Shown here piece after piece: positions 34,855 through 42,112 of a stretch of 55,582 nt of DNA (position 1 is the stretch's first letter; each line of letters begins with the position of its first letter). This DNA comes from Candidatus Obscuribacterium magneticum (GTDB taxonomy: Bacteria > Elusimicrobiota > Elusimicrobia > F11). The position numbers and the translations under genes were made by a program. The stretch is from the NCBI GenBank assembly GCA_020523905.1, contig JAJAPZ010000014.1:1-55582 (forward strand). Reading direction: 5' to 3'. The notes under the pieces are model-generated. The model made no database searches, had not been told where the DNA came from, and was given only the letters and a program-made list of their open reading frames with translations.

Positions 34855-35915
34855 AACTGTCATTGCGAGCGCAGCGAAGCAATCTGTCTTTCCCTAAGGC
34901 GTATCGGCGACGTCATTTGGACACAACAGATGGCTTCGCTTCGCTCGCCATGACAGGCTTGGTCATCAGTTTGTTGTTAGTGTTTACCCTCAACCTCCAC
35001 GCCGCCAATCAAAATGGAACCTCGACGGCGCAATTTTTGCGGATCAGCCAGGGCGCACGGGCGGAAGGGATGGGCGGGGCCTTTACGGCGATCGCCAACG
35101 ATGCCTACGCCGTCCACTTCAATCCCGCCGGCTTGGCGCAGATCTCCAAGCGAATGGTCGCCTTCAACCATATGGAATACATCGAGAAAATCAACAGTCA
35201 GTATGCGGCGTTTGTGCTGCCGGTGAATCCCGTCGCGGGAAGCTTAGGCGTTGATGTGGCGTATGTGAACATGGGAAATATTGAGCGTTTTGACGCAGGG
35301 GGCGCAGCTCTTTCGGGGGAAACCAAGGTGGATGCCTATTCCGCCACCCTGGCCTGGGGACAGGCCATCGGCAATATGCTGGCGTTGGGCGTGGGCGGCA
35401 AGTATTTCAAGCAGAATCTGGCCGGGACGGCGGATTCCAGCTTCGCCGGCGATGTGGGAGTGCTCATCCATGTTGTCCCGAACCGTCTGGCCGTTGGAGC
35501 CTCGGCCTTGAACATCGGGCCGAAGCTCAAGGTCGGAACCGTTGAGGAAAGCATTCCCTTTACCGTTCGGGGCGGCGCCGCCTATTACGCCATCCCGAAG
35601 AAACTGGTTTTTTCAGCAGAAGCCGAAAAAGAAAGAGACACCGACGCCATTGGCCACATCGGGGCCGAGTATGTCTACATGGGACGTTTCGTCGCGCGGG
35701 CCGGATACCGGGATCCCTTGGGCTCGAAAGGCGGCTGGGGCGCGGGGCTGGGGTATATCTGGAAGCCGGGCAGCACCGAAGGCGCGGACTTTTTCGGCAA
35801 ACAGGATAAGGCCTACGAATACGATGAAGGTGTGACCATTCGCATCGACTACGCCTTCGTCGATTACGGCGATTTTGACGCCACCCACCGCATCGGCGTC
35901 CACTTCTCGTTTTAG
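34851..35915 (+). CDS. PorV/PorQ (UPF0164) family outer-membrane protein
   Basis: A 354-residue protein from ATG 34851, which overlaps the previous stop as ATGA. After a signal sequence (LVISLLLVFTLNLHAANQ) it has the family start AQFLRISQGARAEGMGGAFTA, NPAGLA and a beta-barrel body ending in HRIGVHFSF with a terminal Phe. Codons 4-35 are encoded by a palindromic repeat, so the N-region of the signal peptide is about 33 residues longer than normal. Met34 (ATG 34950), the last ATG of the repeat, could serve as an alternative start. In Bacteroidota PorV carries type IX cargo to the surface; here it is coupled to one cargo gene. Confidence 0.85.
   Translation: MKLSLRAQRSNLSFPKAYRRRHLDTTDGFASLAMTGLVISLLLVFTLNLHAANQNGTSTAQFLRISQGARAEGMGGAFTAIANDAYAVHFNPAGLAQISKRMVAFNHMEYIEKINSQYAAFVLPVNPVAGSLGVDVAYVNMGNIERFDAGGAALSGETKVDAYSATLAWGQAIGNMLALGVGGKYFKQNLAGTADSSFAGDVGVLIHVVPNRLAVGASALNIGPKLKVGTVEESIPFTVRGGAAYYAIPKKLVFSAEAEKERDTDAIGHIGAEYVYMGRFVARAGYRDPLGSKGGWGAGLGYIWKPGSTEGADFFGKQDKAYEYDEGVTIRIDYAFVDYGDFDATHRIGVHFSF
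34858..34955. repeat. Palindromic element, TGTCATTGCGAGCG class, at the 5' end of a CDS
   Basis: Arms TGTCATTGCGAGCGCAGCGA and the inverted TCGCTTCGCTCGCCATGACA enclose about 40 bases. It begins 3 codons into the PorV-like gene and ends at ATGACA, just ahead of the signal-peptide core. No stop is introduced. Confidence 0.9.
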
Positions 35916-36009
35916 TATAATCCCCTCCGTCGTCTTATTCTCCTCTTTGTAATTCCCTTCGTATAGTAATTTCCCTCAAGACCGTTGTTCCCCTCCGGAA
36001 GGAGGCGTT

Positions 36010-36690
36010 ATGTCTACCCTAAAATGGTTGTGTTATCCCCTATTGGCTATCCCCTGTTTATGTTGGGCGCGAGAACCTGCAAAAAAAATTGAGGCGATCG
36101 ATTGTTTTCTCATCGAGCGCGAGGCTCTCGTAAAAGCGTTGGAATCAGATCCTGCCAATCCTCAGCTGAAGACCTCTCTGCAGACTTTGGACGGATTTGT
36201 TTTAAAAAGATGTGAATCCGTCGATTGTACAGTTGGAGAGAAGAATTATTATGAGGGCTACTTGGCGTGGGTGGCCGGCGATCGGCAAAAGGCCCGGAAC
36301 ATGTGGTTTAAGGTTCTCGAGCTGGTGCGCCGTGGGCTGGCGACCGTCTCGCCCCAGCGTTTCAAAGAGGTGGAGGAGCATTGTGTTACGCTTGAGGCGA
36401 CGTTGCAAGAGGAAAGGGCCCGGTCGCGGGATATTTTCCTGGATGGCGAGGAGCCCATGCCGCAGGGAGCTGTCAAGAAGACAAAAAGGCAGCGGCCTCG
36501 GAAATCGAGTTATATGACGTCTCCATCGACCCCGCCTCCGACCCGCGAGTTGGTGATCCGCGCCATGCGAGCGCACCAGGACGGCCAGCTGGAGCAAGCC
36601 AAAAGGCTATATGAGAGGGCGCAGAAAATAGACCCTGGCTCCGCTGAAGTTCAGCAGCAACTCGCGGAGTTGGCGAGGGAGATGGAGTAA
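36010..36690 (+). CDS. Exported TPR-like protein
   Basis: A 226-residue protein with a signal peptide (MSTLKWLCYPLLAIPCLCWA) and a helical body. Residues about 80-135 and 175-226 look like tetratricopeptide repeats (QDGQLEQAKRLYERAQKIDPGSAEVQQQLAELA). A basic, proline-rich linker lies between. GGAAGGAGG precedes the ATG by 6 bases. It follows the PorV-like gene by 94 bases, so it may act with the same secretion cassette. No enzymatic motif is seen. Confidence 0.75.
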   Translation: MSTLKWLCYPLLAIPCLCWAREPAKKIEAIDCFLIEREALVKALESDPANPQLKTSLQTLDGFVLKRCESVDCTVGEKNYYEGYLAWVAGDRQKARNMWFKVLELVRRGLATVSPQRFKEVEEHCVTLEATLQEERARSRDIFLDGEEPMPQGAVKKTKRQRPRKSSYMTSPSTPPPTRELVIRAMRAHQDGQLEQAKRLYERAQKIDPGSAEVQQQLAELAREME

Positions 36691-36704
36691 CTGAGATCCT
36701 ACCA

Positions 36705-36771
36705 TCCTCCCCGCGCAAGAGGGAATCCATGACGTGAACACCGGAATGGATTCCCTCTTGCGCGGGGAGGA
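36705..36771. repeat. Palindromic element, class A (conserved loop)
   Basis: Arms TCCTCCCCGCGCAAGAGGGA and their inverted partner surround GACGTGAACACCGGA. The outer stem bases again differ from other copies on both sides at once. It separates the convergent TPR and nadE genes. Confidence 0.9.
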
Positions 36772-36785
36772 CTATCGGTCAAATC

Positions 36786-38414
36786 TTAGCTGGGGCGGTA
36801 GCGGTTGGTGATGGGCATCCGGTGGTCGCGGCCGAAGGAGCGGGGCGTTATTTTAATCCCGGGCGGGGCCTGGCGCCTTTTGTATTCGCTCTTATCGATC
36901 AGGCCGATGATCTTCCATAAGTAATCCGCCCGACCGGGGAATTCTTTCGAGAGTTCTTGAAGGGAGGCGTTTTCCTCCACATACCGGACCACGACGGGAT
37001 CCAATTGGGCGTAGGGACCCAGGGTGTCTTCATCCCGCTGGTCTTCTTTCAGTTCCGCTGTGGGAGGCCGGGTGAGAATACCTTGAGGGATGAGATCCCG
37101 GCCGGCCTTTTTGTTGATGGCTCGAGCCAAATCGTAAACCGTTGTTTTAAGAACATCTTTGATAACGGCAAAGCCGCCGGCCGTGTCCCCGTAGAGCGTG
37201 CAATAACCCGTTGAGGTCTCCGATTTATTGCCGGTCGTCAGCACCAGCCAGCCGAATTTGTTCGACAAGGCCATCATGAGGGTTCCCCGAATCCGGGCCT
37301 GCAGGTTTTCTTCTGCGATACCGGCGGCCGTGCCTTCAAAATGTGGGTTTAACGCGGACATGAAGGAATCGAGAATGGGCTTGATGGGGATATCAATGAG
37401 CCGGACATTCAAGTTTTTGGCCAGCTGACGGGCGTCCCCGCGGGTTTCGGGTAAATTATACGGCGAAGGCATGGTGATGCCGACGACACAATCGGCTCCC
37501 AGCGCCTCTTGGGCCAGGGCTGCGACAAGGGCCGAATCGATGCCGCCTGAAACGGCCACGGCCACTTTTTGAAATCCATTTTTAGACACATAATCGCGAA
37601 GACCCGACAAAAGAGCCTCATGAATCTCCTTGGTCAACGTCCGTGGCGGCTCCTGTTTGGTCTGTGTTGATACCACGGGCCTTCCTTTCTGAAACGTGAG
37701 ATCGAAGCAGAAGAGCCCGCTTTTAAATTGCGGGAAGCGGATCTTGATTTGACCATTGGGAAGGGCGACGAAACTGCCGCCGTCAAAGACGAGCTCGTCC
37801 TGCCCCCCCACCAAGTTGACGTAGACGAGGGGAGTGTGCAGGAAGCGAGCGGCTTCTTTGACGATTTTCTCACGCACGTGGAGTTTGCCGGCATGAAAGG
37901 GGCTCGCCGATATGTTGACGACGAAATCCGGCTTCCGTTTTTTAAGGGGCACTAGAAATCTTTTTTCTTTCCAGATGTCTTCGCAAATGGTGATTCCAAC
38001 GCGCCGGTTTTGGAAGGGGACAACGAGGAAGTGGCGTCCCGGATCGAAGTAGCGCTCCTCATCGAAAACGCCGTAGTTGGGCAGAAACTGTTTATGGGTG
38101 ATGGCTTTGATTTTCCGGCCCTGGATCCAGGCGGCCGCGTTGTACCGTTTTCCTTTAGAGTGGTCGGCAAAGCCGATCAGGGCCGCTGTTTTATCGATAA
38201 GAGGAACCAGGCTTTTCAATATTTTAATGTTGTCATCAATGAAGGCCGGTTTGAGAAGAAGGTCTTCCGTCGGGTAGCCCGTCAGGGCCATTTCCGGAAA
38301 AACGACCAGGTCGCAGCCGGCCCTTTCGGCGTCGCGGAGGTAGGTGAGAAGGATGTCCCGGTTACCGGACAAGTCCCCGACGGTGGGGTTCATTTGAGCG
38401 ATTCCGATTTTCAT
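36786..38414 (-). CDS. nadE: NAD(+) synthase, glutamine-hydrolysing
   Basis: It makes NAD from deamido-NAD using ATP and glutamine. The 542-residue protein joins an N-terminal nitrilase-type glutaminase domain (E41, K108, C144) with a C-terminal ATP-pyrophosphatase domain (SGGIDS at about 289-294, TTGNKSETSTGYCTLYGD). The start ATG at 38414 overlaps the stop of the GAF-ANTAR gene (ATGA), so the two are translationally coupled. The frame extends 77 codons further upstream, but that part is not conserved sequence and overlaps the neighbour. Confidence 0.96.
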   Translation of the reverse strand: MKIGIAQMNPTVGDLSGNRDILLTYLRDAERAGCDLVVFPEMALTGYPTEDLLLKPAFIDDNIKILKSLVPLIDKTAALIGFADHSKGKRYNAAAWIQGRKIKAITHKQFLPNYGVFDEERYFDPGRHFLVVPFQNRRVGITICEDIWKEKRFLVPLKKRKPDFVVNISASPFHAGKLHVREKIVKEAARFLHTPLVYVNLVGGQDELVFDGGSFVALPNGQIKIRFPQFKSGLFCFDLTFQKGRPVVSTQTKQEPPRTLTKEIHEALLSGLRDYVSKNGFQKVAVAVSGGIDSALVAALAQEALGADCVVGITMPSPYNLPETRGDARQLAKNLNVRLIDIPIKPILDSFMSALNPHFEGTAAGIAEENLQARIRGTLMMALSNKFGWLVLTTGNKSETSTGYCTLYGDTAGGFAVIKDVLKTTVYDLARAINKKAGRDLIPQGILTRPPTAELKEDQRDEDTLGPYAQLDPVVVRYVEENASLQELSKEFPGRADYLWKIIGLIDKSEYKRRQAPPGIKITPRSFGRDHRMPITNRYRPS

Positions 38415-39130
38415 TTCTTCTCCGTCATTTCGTACGCGAGAATAATGGCTTCGCTGATTTCTTTCATGGATTTGCGCCGGTCCATGCTCTGGCGCTGGAT
38501 TTCTCGGAAAGCGTCTTGTTCCGGCAGGTTTTTCTGCTTCATGAGGATCCCTTTGGCGCGCTCCACCGCTTTTCGGGTTTCCAAGGCTTCCTGAGCAAAG
38601 AGCTTTTCCGACAAAAGCCGTGTGTTTTCGATGGCCGCCGCGCATTGATTGGCCACCGATTGGGTGAAAGCGAGCTCGTCGGGGCTAAATTCGTGTTCCA
38701 CCGGCGTGTAGACATTCAAGACGCCCAATACCTTGTTCTTGTACATCATGGGAACCGACAGTAGGGAGACCAATCCCTGGTGAATGGCGATGTCCCTGAA
38801 TTGGTACGACGGTTCTTTTCGGACATCCTTCACAAGCGTGGGTCGTTTGGCCAGGACCGCCTGGCCGGAGAGGCTGCCGTGGACCTTCACCGGCGGCTTC
38901 GTCTTGTATTCGGGGGAGAGGGATTGTGTCGACATGATTTTCAGCTCCCCTTTTTTTTCATCAAGGAGCATGACGGAACAGATATTGGAGCTCATCATTT
39001 GGGCGGTCATGTTGACGATGCGCTCCATGATGTCTTCGAGGTAGCGGTCCTGAACGATGGCGCTGGAAACCTCGGTGAGCGTATCCAGGGCTTTGGCTTT
39101 CCATTCCTCTTTTTTAATTTTTTTCGTCAT
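38411..39130 (-). CDS. GAF-ANTAR regulatory protein
   Basis: A 239-residue protein. Residues about 10-170 form a GAF sensor (VHGSLSGQAVLAKRP, LVSLLSVPMMYKNKVLGVLNVY) and about 180-239 an ANTAR helical domain (RKAVERAKGILMKQKNLPEQDAFREIQRQSM, ISEAIILAY). ANTAR domains bind paired RNA hairpins and prevent transcription termination, often in nitrogen metabolism genes. It overlaps nadE by 4 bases. The ligand and RNA target are unknown. Confidence 0.9.
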   Translation of the reverse strand: MTKKIKKEEWKAKALDTLTEVSSAIVQDRYLEDIMERIVNMTAQMMSSNICSVMLLDEKKGELKIMSTQSLSPEYKTKPPVKVHGSLSGQAVLAKRPTLVKDVRKEPSYQFRDIAIHQGLVSLLSVPMMYKNKVLGVLNVYTPVEHEFSPDELAFTQSVANQCAAAIENTRLLSEKLFAQEALETRKAVERAKGILMKQKNLPEQDAFREIQRQSMDRRKSMKEISEAIILAYEMTEKK

Positions 39131-39166
39131 CGGAGCCCGTATCTTATCAAGAAAAGGGGTAAAGAA

Positions 39167-39266
39167 TGTCATTGCGAGCGAAGCGAAGCAATCTGTTGTT
39201 TCAAGAAAAAGTTACCGTCGACAATTCTTCTGAACGACAGATTGCTTCGCTTCGCTCGCAATGACA
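39167..39266. repeat. Palindromic element, TGTCATTGCGAGCG class
   Basis: Perfect 30-base inverted arms (39167-39196 and 39237-39266) around a 40-base centre. It lies in the divergent region between the GAF-ANTAR gene and the HD-GYP gene. This is the best-preserved copy of its class here. Confidence 0.95.
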
Positions 39267-39300
39267 GACGAACCCTTCCCCCTTTTGTTAAACTCATTCT

Positions 39301-40275
39301 ATGGAAACCGCTCAAATCGTCATGGCTCATACACAGCCCGAGGTGTCGACGCGATTCGCTTCCTTCCTCCAGGAAAACGGCCTGCGAGTTCTTTTTGCGG
39401 ACAGCGGCCATAAATTACTGGAGCTCCTTCGGCAGGACCCCAAGCCGGATCTGATGGTCGTCGATTATAATCTTCAGGATCCGGCGATTAATGAGTTTTG
39501 CCACACCATTAAGTCCGATCCAAATTTAAGCGGCATCCCCGCCATTCTTTTGGTGGCCGAGAATCAGGTCACCGAAGTGAGCCACATCATTGAATCGGGG
39601 TGCGGCGATATCATCGTTCAACCCGTCAGTCCTCCGGTTCTTTTGGCCCGGATCCGGTTTTTACTGCGCTTAAAAGGCATGTCACCCCCTGCGGATGATG
39701 CCGAAAGCGTTCTTTATACACTGACGCGTACCATCGAAGCCAAGGACAGCTACACCATGGGGCACGCCGACCGGGTGGCCCTGTTTGCCATGGACTTGGG
39801 GGCCGCCACCGGCGTGAACGGGGCGGAGTTGGAGATCCTGCGCAAAGGCGGGAAGCTGCATGACATCGGAAAGATAGCCATCCCGGATGCCATTTTGATG
39901 AAGCCCGGAAAATACGAACCCGCCGAATTTGAAGTGATGAAGAAGCATCCGGTCCTGGGGTGTGAAATCTGCGGGAAGCTGAAGTCCGTGCAGGAGGCGC
40001 TGCCTTTGATCCGCCATCATCACGAACACTTGGACGGCACGGGCTACCCGGACGGATTAACCGGGGACCAAATCCCGGCGCTGGTGCGCATCGTCGCCAT
40101 CGTCGATATTTACGACGCCTTGCGCTCCAAGCGAATCTACAAGGAAGCCTTCCCCATGGATGAGACCTTTCAAACGATGTGGGAGGAAGCCCATCGCGGT
40201 TGGTGGGACAAGGATCTTCTCGACCGGTGGGAATCTTTGGTCAGAAATCAGCAGTCCGGTTTGATCACTTCTTAG
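39301..40275 (+). CDS. HD-GYP phosphodiesterase with degenerate receiver domain
   Basis: A 324-residue protein. The receiver domain (1-120) keeps the phospho-acceptor position (VVDYN, Asp55), but the usual acidic pair is replaced (IVMAHTQPEV) and the conserved Lys-Pro reads QPVSP. The HD-GYP domain is intact: KLHDIGKIAIPD (H187, D188), HHHEHLDGTGYPDGL (GYP 248-250). It would hydrolyse cyclic di-GMP, but control is unlikely to use ordinary phosphorylation. hemC follows 5 bases after the stop. Confidence 0.88.
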   Translation: METAQIVMAHTQPEVSTRFASFLQENGLRVLFADSGHKLLELLRQDPKPDLMVVDYNLQDPAINEFCHTIKSDPNLSGIPAILLVAENQVTEVSHIIESGCGDIIVQPVSPPVLLARIRFLLRLKGMSPPADDAESVLYTLTRTIEAKDSYTMGHADRVALFAMDLGAATGVNGAELEILRKGGKLHDIGKIAIPDAILMKPGKYEPAEFEVMKKHPVLGCEICGKLKSVQEALPLIRHHHEHLDGTGYPDGLTGDQIPALVRIVAIVDIYDALRSKRIYKEAFPMDETFQTMWEEAHRGWWDKDLLDRWESLVRNQQSGLITS

Positions 40276-40280
40276 TTAGT

Positions 40281-41204
40281 ATGATCCTGCGCATCGGTTC
40301 TCGCGGGTCCCCTCTGGCGCGCCGCCAGGCGGAGTGGGTGGCCGGCGAGTTGAAAAAGAAGGCTTCTCACCTCGATATTTCATTTCGTTTTATCACCACC
40401 CGCGCCGACAAATCAGGCGGCACCCCCATCCAACAAATCGGCGGCAAAGGCGTCTTCGTCAAGGAGATTGAAGAGGCCCTCCTCCGGCAGCAAATCGATC
40501 TCGGCGTTCATTCTCTCAAGGACCTCCCGCGCCAATTGCCAAAGGGGTTGATGCTGGGTCCTTGTCCGCAACGCGAGGATCCACGGGACTGCCTGATCTC
40601 CCGGTCGGGTCAAAGGCTTGAGCAACTTCCGGTCGGAGCCCGCATAGGGACAAGCTCTCCTCGCCGCCAGGCCATGATCAAGCATCTCTATGGGGAACGA
40701 TTTGTTGTGGAGCCTTTCCGGGGAAATATTGATACGCGTCTAAAAAAGCTGGAATCAGGTTCGGTCGATGCCATTATCGTGGCCCTGGCGGGGCTCAAAA
40801 GAATGGGGTTAGGAATAAAGGCGACGCAGATTTTTGAAACGGACGAGTTCGTCCCGGCGCCCGGGCAGGGTTGCTTGGGATTGGAGATTCGAAACAGCGA
40901 TGAAGCCGTCGCCTCTCTCCTTCAATTGATTCGGGACGATGAATCCGACCGGACCGCACGGGCTGAACGGGCCTTCCTTCTTAAATTGGGTGGCGATTGT
41001 TTTGTGCCTGTAGGGGCGACAGCCCGGATTCAGAAAGATCAGCTGGAAATGCATGGGCTTATTCTTGACCAAACCGGCGAAAAGGTGGTCAAAGCCGCGG
41101 AATCAGGATCCAAGGAGGATCCGGAATCCGTTGGGACCCGGCTGGCCGAGCGGCTTTTAACAGAAGGGGGCGCAGAAATCATCGCCCGTTGTTCGCGTCC
41201 ATGA
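40281..41204 (+). CDS. hemC: Hydroxymethylbilane synthase (porphobilinogen deaminase)
   Basis: It polymerises four porphobilinogens into hydroxymethylbilane in tetrapyrrole synthesis. The 307-residue protein has LRIGSRGSPLARRQ at the start, the HSLKDLP active-site stretch, IGTSSPRRQ and the dipyrromethane-cofactor cysteine (C240) in the loop LGGDCFVPVGA. Its stop overlaps the hemD start (ATGA). Confidence 0.96.
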   Translation: MILRIGSRGSPLARRQAEWVAGELKKKASHLDISFRFITTRADKSGGTPIQQIGGKGVFVKEIEEALLRQQIDLGVHSLKDLPRQLPKGLMLGPCPQREDPRDCLISRSGQRLEQLPVGARIGTSSPRRQAMIKHLYGERFVVEPFRGNIDTRLKKLESGSVDAIIVALAGLKRMGLGIKATQIFETDEFVPAPGQGCLGLEIRNSDEAVASLLQLIRDDESDRTARAERAFLLKLGGDCFVPVGATARIQKDQLEMHGLILDQTGEKVVKAAESGSKEDPESVGTRLAERLLTEGGAEIIARCSRP

Positions 41205-42112
41205 ATCGACGAAACGTCACCCCGGCGAAAGCCGGGGTCCAGAATAATGGCCTGGATCCCGACTTTCGTCGGGATGACGACTTCCATCAGGATTTCCCGT
41301 TACTTGGTAAAACCGTCGTTGTGACCCGCCCCCGGAATCAAAGCGAGGAATTGGTCGCCCTTCTTAAAAACAGAGGGGCCCGCGTTGTCGTTTGTCCAGC
41401 CATAAAAATAGTGCCATTAATGAGCGCCTCCCTCTCGACCGGATTGAAGTCCCGTTTGGCCGCCGGGGGTCCCCTTTGTGATTGGTTGGTATTTTTAAGC
41501 GCCAACGGGGTTCGGTATTTCGAAAAGCTTTTGGGGCGGTCACGCCAGTGTCTGGCGGGGGTGAAGATTTGCGCGGTCGGCCCGAAAACGCGGCAGGCCA
41601 TTCAGGCCCAAGGTTGGGTGGTTAACAAAATGGCGCCGGTCTATCGATCAGAAAGTTTGTTGAAAGTTTTGGGACGGGTGAGGGGGCAACGGATTCTCAT
41701 CCCGCGGGGGAAGGGGGGGCCAAAGGATTTCATCTTACGCCTGAAAGCAAATGGAGCGATCGTTGAAGAACTCCCTGTCTACAAAACTGTTTTTGTATCG
41801 CCGCCACCGAGGCTGGTGAAAAAGAGGTTGTTGAACGGCGTTGACGCGGTCTTGTTTACCTCACCTTCAACCGTGGAGGGCTTCCGTCGTTTTTTTAACA
41901 ACAATGAATGGACGCGGGTTTTCCGATCCGCCGTGGCCGCCTCCATCGGGCCGACGACATCCCGGGCCCTTCAGCGGATTCACGTGAAGTGTATGGTTCA
42001 AGCCAAAAGAGCCACCGCGGCAGATGTGGTGAAAGCCCTCGGGACCTATTTTCAACGAAATTCCTCCGCCCGCTCCTTGAAAAGGCCTTCCGGTTCAGGC
42101 ATGCTTGCATGA
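41201..42112 (+). CDS. hemD: Uroporphyrinogen-III synthase with repeat-encoded N-terminus
   Basis: It cyclises hydroxymethylbilane to uroporphyrinogen III. The family core begins GKTVVVTRPRNQSEELVALL and continues with FLSANGVRYF, AVGPKTRQAI, LIPRGKGGPKDFI and LFTSPSTVEGF. The start ATG 41201 overlaps the hemC stop (ATGA). Residues about 6-27 come from a palindromic element, and no ATG, GTG or TTG lies in frame between the element and the conserved core, so the element must be translated for a full-length enzyme. Length is 303 residues, longer than the usual 250-270. The stop overlaps the subtilase start. Confidence 0.92.
   Translation: MNRRNVTPAKAGVQNNGLDPDFRRDDDFHQDFPLLGKTVVVTRPRNQSEELVALLKNRGARVVVCPAIKIVPLMSASLSTGLKSRLAAGGPLCDWLVFLSANGVRYFEKLLGRSRQCLAGVKICAVGPKTRQAIQAQGWVVNKMAPVYRSESLLKVLGRVRGQRILIPRGKGGPKDFILRLKANGAIVEELPVYKTVFVSPPPRLVKKRLLNGVDAVLFTSPSTVEGFRRFFNNNEWTRVFRSAVAASIGPTTSRALQRIHVKCMVQAKRATAADVVKALGTYFQRNSSARSLKRPSGSGMLA
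41215..41279. repeat. Palindromic element, CGTCAC class, inside hemD
   Basis: Left arm CGTCACCCCGGCGAAAGCCG and right arm CCCGACTTTCGTCGGGATGA surround AGAATAATGGCC. Each arm has its own small hairpin. It starts 14 bases into hemD and is read in frame. Confidence 0.88.
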
